Shown: piece by piece, positions 21,980-30,287 of the stretch
How the letters are laid out: the number at the start of each line of letters is the position of its first letter
Numbering within the stretch: the first letter of the stretch is position 1
Assembly: GCA_963556195.1 (NCBI GenBank)
Contig: OY744523.1
Span: 72,375,288 to 72,439,287 of the forward strand
Source of the DNA: Sepiola atlantica
Lineage: Eukaryota > Mollusca > Cephalopoda > Sepiida > Sepiolidae
Reading direction: 5' to 3'
DNA length: 64,000 nt
The notes under the pieces: generated by a model
Told to the model about the DNA's origin: nothing
Database searches by the model: none
What the model saw: the letters and a program-made list of their open reading frames with translations, nothing else
Position numbers and translations under genes: made by a program

Positions 21980-22820
21980 ATTTTGTATTTTAAGCAACAG
22001 CTTAAAATCAAAATCAAATCTGATAGGAGGTTGCCCACCTCACTATTTAGAAGGAGGTGGATACACACCGCTAGTTTATGCGTGTTCACGCGGAATAGAT
22101 TCGAGTTTGTGTTCCCTGCCTAGGCATAGCACACGCCGACCTTAGGTCCTTTTTGTAAAAGTTTTCCATGACCATCCAAATTGTTGAATCAGTCCCTTTT
22201 AGCTAGTAGTACAAAAGTTATCTGTCCCCATCTTTATTTTAGGTGTTAAAACTCCTCCAGGATGCCCGCTCCTAGTTTTTACTTTGGATCCCTGACCCGC
22301 CCTAATGGTATTTATCCTGGAGGACACCGCACATCCCTAAAGAACCCATCCCACCATTTCTTTTGTCCTGTAGAAACGCTCACTCCCACCTAGGAGCTGA
22401 CTTTCTTGCTTTCGGTTTTTACCGGAAGACAGCGAGCAGTTCATACCTTAGATAGGATGGGGGGGGGGGGTCCTATTAACTTACCATAATTAGCATTTTA
22501 TTTTGTTATTTATTTTCACCATTCCTTTTATTTTTATTTATTTTGGGGGGATTATTTAAGACTTAGTTTTTGTTCTCCCACTCCCATCATCACACAATGT
22601 ATATACTTTTTGTGAATAAAATTCATTTCAAACACCTGGGGAAATTTTAAGTAGCTTAAGTCCATAGAGTAAATGTGGTATTGTGGTTACTGAAGCTAGT
22701 TTCTAGGGCATAGACCAAGTGGACGACCCCCGACCCTCATTTTTACCCCCCATACTTTCTTTTGGCCTTGTGCCACATCAATGTTGTATCTTACATTTGT
22801 ATTTTAGTTTTTGATAAATA
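21980..22820 (+). other. LINE family 1 copy 1 3' UTR
   Basis: It begins with a 9-bp-stem hairpin (21987-22008) and continues with a segment closely matching 39131-39970 (GTTGCCCACCTCAC, CACACGCCGACCTTAGG, CTTGCTTTCGG). It ends GGCCTTGTGCCACATC then TTTTGATAAATAAA. The last 150 bases also resemble the 3' end of LINE family 2 (GAATGTGGTATTTTGGT, GGCCTTGTGCCACATTT). Confidence 0.85.
21987..22008 (+). other. Hairpin directly after the ORF2 stop
   Basis: ATTTTAAGC (21987-21995), loop AACA, GCTTAAAAT (22000-22008). Related hairpins occur at the same place in copies 2 and 4 and, with different sequence, in LINE family 2. Confidence 0.8.
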
Positions 22821-22835
22821 AACAGTTCAGCCAGG

Positions 22836-23425
22836 GGTTTTTACCCCACCCAATAGACCGGTATTGTCCGGGCCATCGGTTGTCTGTCCTGTGCAGTTAT
22901 AGGAGGTGCACCCTCACAGGCTTTGCCTTCTCACCCTTTGAGACGGGGTTAGTTTATTGCTAATCGCCTGAGGCACCCCTACCGGGGAATGCCGACGGGG
23001 CTGCCCAGGCAATTTTTAAATGGCCAGAGTGCTCAAATTCTCCCCCTAGGAACTGACTCTCTTGCTTTCGGTCGTGCTGGAAAACAGCGAGCGGTTCACA
23101 CCTTAGTTAGGATGGAAGGGTCCCTACTAACTTACCATAATTAGCATTTTATTTTCTTCTTTATTTTTAGATCCCTTTTATTTTTATTTATTTTCGGGGG
23201 GGTGATTTTTTCACGCTCTGTATATATTTTTGTGTAAATAAAATTCATCAAACCACCTGGGGATATTTTAAGTAGTTTAGTCCATAGAGTGAATGTGGTA
23301 TTGTGGTGATCGGAAACTAGTTTTAGGGCTTAGACAAGTGGACGACCCCGACCCCCATTTTCCCCCCATTCCCCTTGTGGCCTTGTGTCACATGTTTACT
23401 ATATCATGTATATTTTAGAGATAAA
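22836..23425 (+). mobile_element. SINE-like element with a LINE family 1 3' tail
   Basis: The head (about 22836-23040) is unrelated to the LINE and matches the unit at 17441. From about 23041 the sequence is LINE family 1 3' UTR (AACTGACTCTCTTGCTTTCGG onward, CACCTGGGGATATTTTAAG, GAATGTGGTATTGTGG), ending GAGATAAATAAAA. It is flanked by CAGTTCAGCCAGGGG (22821-22835) and CAGTTCAGCCGGGGG (23427-23441), which look like a target duplication. A LINE tail lets a SINE borrow the LINE RT. The head contains three short blocks reminiscent of U4 snRNA (AGGCTTTGC, TTATTGCTAAT, GGCAATTTTT), but the match is weak. I see no clear Pol III A/B boxes. Confidence 0.65.
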
Positions 23426-23524
23426 TAAAAACAGTTCAGCCGGGGGGGGGGGTAGGAGACCCCCACATCCGACTGGGTGGACCAGTCGTCGATCCAGGAA
23501 GCAGACAGCAGCAAAGATACAAAC

Positions 23525-23540
23525 AGCCTTTCTCAGGGCT
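23525..23540 (+). other. Histone-type mRNA 3' stem-loop, copy 1
   Basis: AGCCTTTCTCAGGGCT folds as a 6-bp stem (one G-T pair) with a TCTC tetraloop, preceded by ACAA. Stem length and tetraloop are those of the replication-dependent histone mRNA 3' element. Confidence 0.5.
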
Positions 23541-23684
23541 ACTATAATAATGCCATTTACTCTTTGCTGCCTGCCTCCTGAGAAGTCAACACTTGCCTCA
23601 GCCTGTATCTCCAGTTCCTGCTCCAGCTCTCTCCTGCACCAGCACCCTGCAGTCCTGGCTCCAACTCCTTTCCCTTTTTCAAAC

Positions 23685-23700
23685 AGCCCTTATCAGCGCT
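23685..23700 (+). other. Histone-type mRNA 3' stem-loop, copy 2
   Basis: AGCCCTTATCAGCGCT: 6-bp stem with one mismatch and a TATC loop, preceded by CAAAC and followed by AACCAAC. Confidence 0.5.
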
Positions 23701-23707
23701 AACCAAC

Positions 23708-23723
23708 AGCCTTTATCAGGGCT
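23708..23723 (+). other. Histone-type mRNA 3' stem-loop, copy 3
   Basis: AGCCTTTATCAGGGCT: 6-bp stem with one G-T pair and a TATC loop. The flanks CCAAC and ACCCAGA match the usual flanks of the histone 3' element best of the three. I see no histone coding sequence upstream. Confidence 0.55.
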
Positions 23724-24259
23724 ACCCAGACAACTACTGCGAGATTCTTTCCTTTTTCTTCGCCAGCAACAGCAAGGGTATCTTGTCAACATCCATCGAC
23801 AGCTACTCAGCCTTTTCTCTCCAACAACACCACTCCTGTCGTCCAGTTTGCTGTCACCAGAGACACCACTCCCGTCTTTCCAGTTTCTCCTGTTCCAGTG
23901 ACGTCATCTCAATTCCCATCACTTCATGTTATTACCATTTTTTATGGTAAATAAACATACTCATTTTTGAACTGTTCACCTGTGTTTGTCCTCTCTTCTT
24001 TGTCATTGCCGTTTAACATATTCTTGCCTGTGTCTCCTTACTTAGTTGTGAAGCTGATCAACCCCAATGGTCAGTCCCGCTACAACACCCTAAAAGTTTT
24101 AGTGGAAAAAGAAAACAAAAAAGTAATTCAGAATTTAGAGTGGGGGGGTGGATCAGTTTCACATATAAATTTAACGTAAAATGATCTTCCATTCCCTGAC
24201 CATTCTTGCCTTTTAGTGCAATTTAAATATTTTTCAAGCTGAAAATTTGATATAAAATA
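23724..24259. other. Unassigned spacer
   Basis: C/T-rich sequence to about 23900, then AT-rich. Short frames here have no recognisable family. No gene is supported. Confidence 0.4.
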
Positions 24260-25035
24260 ACCACTAACTCTAGGTTCGAGTGACAAGCCCACCTCCTAAA
24301 AATGCCTTCTCTTGAATGTGTCTACCATTAACCTTAGATCTGAGTGACAAACCACCCTCTAAAAAAAACTCCCTTGACCCTTACACTAAGTCTGAATGGC
24401 AAACTCCATCCAAAACAAAACCCCTTCTCTGACCTTATCACTAACCCTAAGTCCGAGTGGCAAGCTCCCAATCCTACAAAAAGCCAATTAAAATCACACA
24501 TAATCCTCTAAAAAAAAGAAAAAGCAGATGTCCATAAAGAAAAACGCACAGGATTTATTTTTCCATAGAAAAAAATTGATTAACTGCCCTAAAACGCTAG
24601 AATGGCTCGGAAATGGTTAATTATTCTGCATTAAATTTATTGAAACTAATCCCCTACTCTAAATTCTAAAATAATTGGGGGGTTTTTCTGCTAAGTTTTC
24701 AGGGTGTTCACACTTAATTGCCCCTAGCCCTACCACTAACCGAAGTCCAAGTGGTAAGACCTGCCTCCCCCTCCTCCTACAAAGACCCTCTTTAAATTAC
24801 ACATAATCATCTAAAAGAAAAAGAAAGAAAAAAGGACCCCCCCCTAAAAAAAAACAAGAAAAACGCACATAGAAAAAATGATTAAGTGCCCTAAAATGCT
24901 AGAATGGCCCTGAAATGAGTGATTATTTTACATTAAATTTATGTGAAATTAATCCCCACTCTAAATTTTTAAATAATTGTTTGTTTTTTCTGCCAAGTTT
25001 TTCAGAGTGTTAACATGTAATTGCCTTAAAAACAA
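24260..25035. repeat. Diverged tandem repeat, short unit within a roughly 300-bp unit
   Basis: A short block like CACTAACCCTAAGTCCGAGTGG recurs at about 24261, 24328, 24383, 24441 and 24734. A longer stretch is duplicated: 24490-24727 and 24795-25030 share ACACATAATC, AAAAACGCAC, GCCCTAAAACGCTAGAATGG and CTCTAAATT in the same order. The two long units differ by many indels. Confidence 0.75.
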
Positions 25036-25419
25036 GTAGAATCTCATATTTTTGAGAGCCAAAGGTGTGCTTTAGCGGAAGGTGTTAATCTACAATAATG
25101 CCAAAAAAATCTTGCAATATATTCATTTTTAAACAGTCCAAGTATTAGATTTTAGTTTCTTGTACATAAAATGTATCACAATTCAACTGTGAATTCTCCA
25201 ACTTCTTTTTTTTAATGGATACATGATATTTTTTAAGGTATTGCAGCATATTTATGTGCATTTACTGCAGATTACTTGGAAACCATTAATTTCTGGAGAT
25301 TTTCAGTGGCATATTCTGATTCCTTGTACAAAAATACACTTACGTGGTAAATTTCATTGCTTAATCTTGTTTTTAACTGAAAAATTAGAGGGGAAAATAT
25401 CCAATCATGCGAGTCACAA

Positions 25420-25835
25420 AATAGTCATAACTTCCTTATTTTTAGTCAGATTTAAAAAATTTAAAAAGATTAGCTTTAGTAAATGTCAGTTTCTTATCAA
25501 ATATGATTCCAAGGAATTTGTATTCATTAACAACTGAATTTCTGTTCCATCAAGTTTGATTATAGGATCATTTTCTTCCGGGAACAGAAATGCACACACT
25601 TGTTTTTTTTAATTTAGAGAATTTAAAACCGTAGTTTGCTGCTCATTCATTTATTTTATTGAGGTTCAGTTGCAGTTGTCATTCTAGTGCCTCTGTGTTT
25701 AAAATTATAGCATATAAAAAATCATCCATGTACAAAGCACAGTCTATTCCAGATTTCATACATTTAATATTATTTATTTTGATGCTGAAGAGAGTTACCC
25801 CTCTTCTTGCAAAATCCTGACTGAAATCTGGTAAT
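25420..25835 (-). pseudogene. Relic reverse transcriptase fragment (Jockey-like LINE)
   Basis: On the minus strand a degenerate frame reads GVTLFSIKINNIKCMKSG, then CALYMDDFLYA (the YxDD box), then ANYGFKFSKLKKTSVCI, and after a frameshift NEYKFLGIIFDKKLTF. These are the palm and thumb motifs of Jockey/CR1-like non-LTR elements. Several stops interrupt it. No flanking ORF1 or endonuclease is recognisable. The neighbouring 25223-25419 may be its decayed continuation. Confidence 0.8.
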
Positions 25836-26978
25836 TATTTTGTTTGCTTCCAGTCTTCCTTCTCCCTCTTCCGTAACCTATAAGCGACAAGGGGAGGCAA
25901 ATACTTTCTCTCTTCCTTTTAATGCTCCTTCTCCCCTCTCTTTCTCAGTTATATCTCCACCTCTTGCCATTTTTGGCACCATCCCTTTTGCATGAAAACC
26001 GGCTTCCTCATCCTATGCCGTTTCCACGTCGGTTTAAGTCGTGAACTTTTCAACTCCCCTTTTTCTTCAACTGGTTTTTGTTTTATTTTTAGTTTGTTGT
26101 TTTGTTTTGATTTTGGGGGTTCCTTGGCATTTATCTTCTGTGTTTGTGTTTCAATTTTTATTCAGTTTGTGGCCCTTCCTTGTGCATCAATTTCCCAGGT
26201 TTTCCTTTCTTTTCAATTTCTTTTGTTTTTAATTATTTATTTACTGTTGTTTTTTATTTGTTTTGTTGTTTTATTTATTTACTTTTTTCTTTTTGTCTTT
26301 AAAATGGTAAAAAAGAACACTAGCCTGCCTTGCCATCGACCTACAATGGTATGGTGGTGGTAGAGGTATCTTTTTCGCGACTTTGAATTTCTTTCTCCTT
26401 TTTCTTTACTGTTTGGTTTCGTTCTTCAATGCAGCACTCACTCATGACAATTGACAAACCAAAGTGAAATTGACTTGCGACACATGAAAAAAATCGTCTC
26501 TGCCACCGCTGGTCATGTTGGCGGTGACTTATCTTTGTTTCGATTCGCAACAATTTCACGACTACTGCCCCTTTGCATCCACTACTACCACCACCACCAC
26601 TCTTGGGCATGTCGTTCACACCCTTTTTACTTTTCCACGGGTTGGCCTGGTATTGCACTGCCTCCAGGATTTTTCAGCCCACATTCTTCCTTCAGGAAGA
26701 ATAAAATCGAAATCCCAAAAACAGACCTATAAATAAAAACTCGTTTCCTTTCTGGCAGCTTTTGTGTTGTCTTTTAACATCAAAGTGTGAAATTCACTCC
26801 TGGTCTTTCCACAAAATGTGAAATTGTCTTTAGTTTATTTTAATTTTGGTGTTTCTTGATTGTTTCTTCTTGACTCCTGTTGTTTCTCATCTCTTTATTA
26901 ATTGTTTCTTTGTACTTATCTATTTGATTTTGTCTCCTCCGGGTTAATTTTTTATTTTTTATTTTTTTGAGGGAGGAG
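25836..26978. other. T-rich spacer, no gene seen
   Basis: Long T-rich stretches produce hydrophobic translated frames without family resemblance. A short CCACCA repeat lies at about 26586-26600. I see no gene here. Confidence 0.45.
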
Positions 26979-27062
26979 GGTTGCTGCTGCTGTTTTTGTT
27001 GTTGTTGTTGTTGCTGCTGCTGCGTTTGCTGCTGCTGTTCCTCCTCCTCCTGCTGCTTTTGT
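26979..27062. repeat. Interrupted (TGC/TGT/TCC)n trinucleotide repeat
   Basis: A run of GCTGCTGCTG, TTGTTGTTG, GCTGCTGCTGC and CCTCCTCCTCC. It explains the leucine-rich translation of this strand. Confidence 0.9.
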
Positions 27063-27198
27063 TTCTACCCATCCTTCTGGCTTTCTTTTGTTGTCCACTA
27101 CACTGTGCCCTTTTAGCTAAGGGTGAAGGGGCTTATTCAAAATCCATCGCGGGCCCCCCCCCCCCCCAATCAATGGGGGGGGTATATTTCAGGCCTGT

Positions 27199-27216
27199 AT
27201 CGCTTCTCGGCCTTTT
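27199..27216 (+). ncRNA. U2 snRNA 5' end fragment (nt 1-18) at the LINE copy 2 5' junction
   Basis: ATCGCTTCTCGGCCTTTT is exactly nucleotides 1-18 of U2 snRNA as conserved across animals. The next bases (TTGACAAAATC) are not U2 but the LINE family 1 5' end. The same U2 start follows the 3' end of this LINE at 39972, so these can be read as a target-site duplication. Confidence 0.85.
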
Positions 27217-27256
27217 TTGACAAAATCCCTGACCCGTCTCCGATTTTTTCAGGCTA

Positions 27257-27289
27257 CTCTTAGGCAATCACAAGGTGATTGCCTAAGAG
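27257..27289 (+). other. 15-bp perfect hairpin in the LINE copy 2 5' UTR
   Basis: CTCTTAGGCAATCAC (27257-27271), loop AAG, and its exact complement (27275-27289). It lies about 40 bases from the 5' end of the element. Confidence 0.9.
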
Positions 27290-27362
27290 GCGACCAAGCT
27301 ACTTGGGCCCCGCCCAAGTTTAAAGCTAAACTTCAGGGGACTCTCTCTATCCCCTTAGACTA

Positions 27363-27422
27363 GCCCCTGTTGGGCAATTTGTCTCTTCACACCCCTCTTG
27401 GGTGGCCACCCCTCTTGGGTGG
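27363..27422 (+). promoter_or_regulatory. Three short hairpins in the LINE family 1 5' UTR (copy 2)
   Basis: GCCCCTGTTGGGC (27363-27375), CACCCCTCTTGGGTG (27390-27404) and CCACCCCTCTTGGGTGG (27406-27422) each fold into a short stem around a near-constant CTCTT (or CTGTT) loop. Copy 3 has three at the equivalent place with different stem bases. A pyrimidine tract ending TTTTTCAG (to about 27462), like a 3' splice site, follows before ORF1. Confidence 0.75.
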
Positions 27423-27522
27423 TTTCATTGTATTAATCTTTTTGTTCCCTTCTTTTTCAGGTGTCCAACTTCCAGGCTTGACTTAAGAAGCTGGCAAGTT
27501 TCGGGCTTGACTCACGTACCTT

Positions 27523-30282
27523 TTGGCGACGGTCTTCCTGAATCCGAATCGGCAGGTCTTAGCCGGGAGTTGGATGAGTAGAGAGGGGAGGAGTGGTCCG
27601 GGCTCTGCTGCAGAGTTTCCGTCTAGCCCGGGCTCCTTTTCCAACATGAGGCCTCGGTCTCAGGTCGGGGCGGGAGCAGACCCCAAACAGTTGGACGGCC
27701 ATGGTGCCCTAAGCACCATGCCCAGTACGTCTGCCAGTGCCGTCCCCAGCACTGGAAGTAGATCAAGGTCTACCACCTTAAGCGGTAGCCCTGCTAGCTC
27801 TCTAGCTGCTGTCCCCGACAGCTCAGGTCCGGTTAGCTCGACTCAGAGAGGTGATCTGGGTCGGTGGGAGAGACTCCCCACCGTACCTACTTCTCGACGG
27901 GCTTCAACCGTCAGCCCGCCTGCTCGCAGGAGAAAAGGCCTCCTACCTGCAGGAGTGAGACCAGCAAAGTCGGTGGAACTCCACAAGAAAGGGGCCACCG
28001 ATCCAGATCAGCCGCCAAGCCCGAGTGACCAGGAATCTGCTCAGATGCGGATCTCCGAACTGCACCACGAGCTTTTTGGCGAAGACACGAGCAGCAGCGA
28101 CTGCAGTGACTGCTCAAGAGACAGCAGCAGTGATAGCAGTAATATGGACATAGAGCCCTTGAATCCACTCGTCAAGACTGCCGAGCGGCTGTCCAGAAAA
28201 GGAAGGATGGGGGTCGCTGGACCAAGACCGAAGTCTGGGGCAGTTGGTGCTGCAGGCAGAAGGGCTATTGGGACCAAAGTGGCCACTCCTTCAAATCCTA
28301 CCGTTTCTCCTAAGGAGTGGCCGTCCCTGGCTCCTTCAACACAAGAGGAGATTGTTTGGGCCATCCCTCCCGGGCAAAAGACGCCGCCGCCACCGAAAAC
28401 GCCAGCAACACCAAGCGTATCGGCGAAAACAACATCAGCGGCAGCAACTCCTGCCCAAGACATAGACAAATGGGGACCTCAGTCCCAGCTTAGCCCCTTA
28501 GACCACCGTCCGTTGTTTGAAACAACATACAAACAACTCACCGACGGTAGTGAAATTAAGGCGGCACCAGGTGCTGTCGACAGACTAGCGAAGCGAATTG
28601 TTTCGCTAGTCACACTTCACGCCAGGACCAAGGGGTTGGCTGAGGTCTCCTGCGAAAAAATGGCGGACCTTCTGTTGGAACTTAATGTTCCTGCTTCTTA
28701 CATATGCCGCAGAGGGTACGCCACTTGGGACATACTTCTCCCAAGCGCTAACGACGTCGAAAAAGTGGCCAGGACCGACCTGAGGTATAAGCAATGGCTT
28801 CTCAGGCCGGAGTACTTGAGCAGACGACGGACGACTGTTACTGTCCTTGGCGTCCCCTGTTATATAAGCTCGGAACAACTTGGAGCTGTTCTTAGCCAGT
28901 ACGGGGACGTCGAAGCCGTACTCCCGGTCCGTGGTCCCCGAAACCTAATGGTCGGGAACTATCAACTTAAAATGAGAGTGGACCGGGAGGGCTTTGACAA
29001 GATACCACCCCTGCTCAAGTGCGGATCCTGGTCCATGAGTGTTATCGTGGAGGACAGGAGGCCACATTTTTGGCACTGCGAGCAGATGGGGCACATGGCA
29101 AAAAATTGCCCTAAAAAGTTTCCTCCAAAGAAGACCCCTTCTGCCGCAGGCCCGGGAGGAAAAACAGCACCTGTAGCACTAGCAGCTCCTCCACCAACGA
29201 CCGGAGGGGGCAAAGAGGATGTAGACGAGGAGGGCTTCAGCAAAGTGAAGAAAAGCCGTACCACCAAGGCCCCCTCCAAAAAGGTGCAGCCCCCTGAGGA
29301 AAAAGGGATGCGGGTTCCCACAGGGTCCTTATGTACGGAGATGCCCACCAAGGAGCTGCAGCCTTCTACACCCGCATCGGCAGCGGCCACAAAAAGGAAA
29401 CAACAGGTCCCCTTGTCGATAGCAACATCATCAGAAGCATCAGAAGAGGAAGGGGAAAAAATGGACGAGGACGCTGGTTCGGCTCCTGTGACAGAGAGCC
29501 AAGTAAAAACTAGGGAGAAAAAGAAAGCAACCAGGACGGTGAAAAAAGTTAAAGAGGCTGGGCCCCAAACCCCCGCCCCAAAGCCCGAAGAGATGACCAT
29601 CTCTTCTGCTCAGTCCCCGAAACCCCCAAACCCAAACCCACTACTGAGCAGAAATCCCCCTCCCCCACTAAAACCCTCCCAGCCGGCTCCCGCTCTCTGT
29701 CATAAAAAAAAGAGCCCGAGCCATCTACTTGAAAACCGGTAGCCCGGAAAAACGCGTCCACGTCCCCTATGAGAACCGGGAAGACGAAGAGATTCCCCTT
29801 CCTACCAGGGGACCTGATTTGTGATGTGAACATCCACCATGCCGCTGCCGACCTAAACGCTCGACAGCGAAATGTCATCCGGCCGCTGCAGCTCCTAACT
29901 CAGGTGCAGGGGTCAGATACTCAAGATGTCAAAATGTTTCCAGACGCCCCCTTGCTCATAGCCTTCGTGCGCAATACAGAAGGTAGGGCGCACGAAGTCT
30001 ATGTGGAACATGATTGAGGTCGGCAAGGGGGCCATCCCTGGCCTGAGTTTGGTGGAGGAAGGGCGTGACTCCCTTAAAGAGTTGAGGGATAAATGCGAAG
30101 GGAGGGTCCCTCTTTACGTCCACCCCTCATTTTACAGGGCCCTCAAACTAACTTTCCCCTTGGATGTCGGGGGCATTTCCCGAGACGGCCGCGCGTCGTC
30201 AGAATTGCTAACTGGCAATATCGGGCAAGCCTGCGGCATCCTAACCGCAAAGGAATTCAGGCCGGTGGTTGACACTGACTAG
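27523..30282 (+). pseudogene. LINE family 1 copy 2 ORF1 (zinc-knuckle RNA-binding protein), frameshifted
   Basis: A 739-residue open stretch (27523-29742) is followed, in other frames, by the conserved C-terminus ending at 30282. The N-terminal 150 residues are Ser/Pro/Arg-rich. An acidic serine run (SSSDCSDCSRDSSSDSS) follows. A folded middle part (about residues 325-500) has RLAKRIVSLVTLHARTKGL, CRRGYATWDILLP and TVTVLGVPCYISSEQLG, which resembles an RRM-like RNA-binding arrangement. It ends in a zinc knuckle whose first Cys is Phe here (FWHCEQMGHMAKNC; copy 3 has CWHC). A Pro/Lys-rich tail precedes the C-terminal domain (KCEGRVPLYVHPSFYRALKL, ASSELLTGNIG). The nominal first codon is not ATG-certain. 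ORF1 proteins coat LINE RNA. Confidence 0.85.
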
Positions 30283-30287
30283 ACCAG

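Larger units (their letters stand above)
18030..22820 (+). mobile_element. LINE family 1 (Tx1-type), copy 1, 5'-truncated and degenerate
   Basis: It starts within ORF1 and continues through a broken ORF2 (endonuclease, RT, C-terminal region) into a 3' UTR of about 840 bases ending GATAAATAAA. The RT wording (SPGLDGLPYE, QSKAFDRVDH, RQGCPLS, SAYADDV) is that of the L1/Tx1 group. Copies 2-4 at 27217-45680 share this sequence. The downstream flank is not U2, unlike copy 2: it begins CAGTTCAGCCAGGGG. Confidence 0.9.

Noticed and set aside
22916..23020. SINE head as a U4 snRNA copy
   Set aside because: Only three blocks of about 9-11 bases match in order; the sequence between does not align. Kept as a weak hint only.
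23385..23901. Two overlapping open frames near the histone-type stem-loops as possible histone genes
   Set aside because: Their translations show no histone fold motifs and are Ser/Pro/Leu-rich low-complexity sequence.
24441..24462. CTAACCCTAAG as telomere-type repeat
   Set aside because: A single occurrence inside a diverged tandem unit, with no TTAGGG array.
24260..25035. CRISPR-like array
   Set aside because: Units are diverged, adjacent and lack regular spacers, and the genome is eukaryotic.
27150..27180. C and G runs as a regulatory quadruplex
   Set aside because: Plain homopolymer runs next to simple repeats; no evidence of function and possibly assembly noise.
26981..27220. Leucine-rich open frame
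   Set aside because: It is the translation of a TGC/TGT trinucleotide repeat and has no family resemblance.
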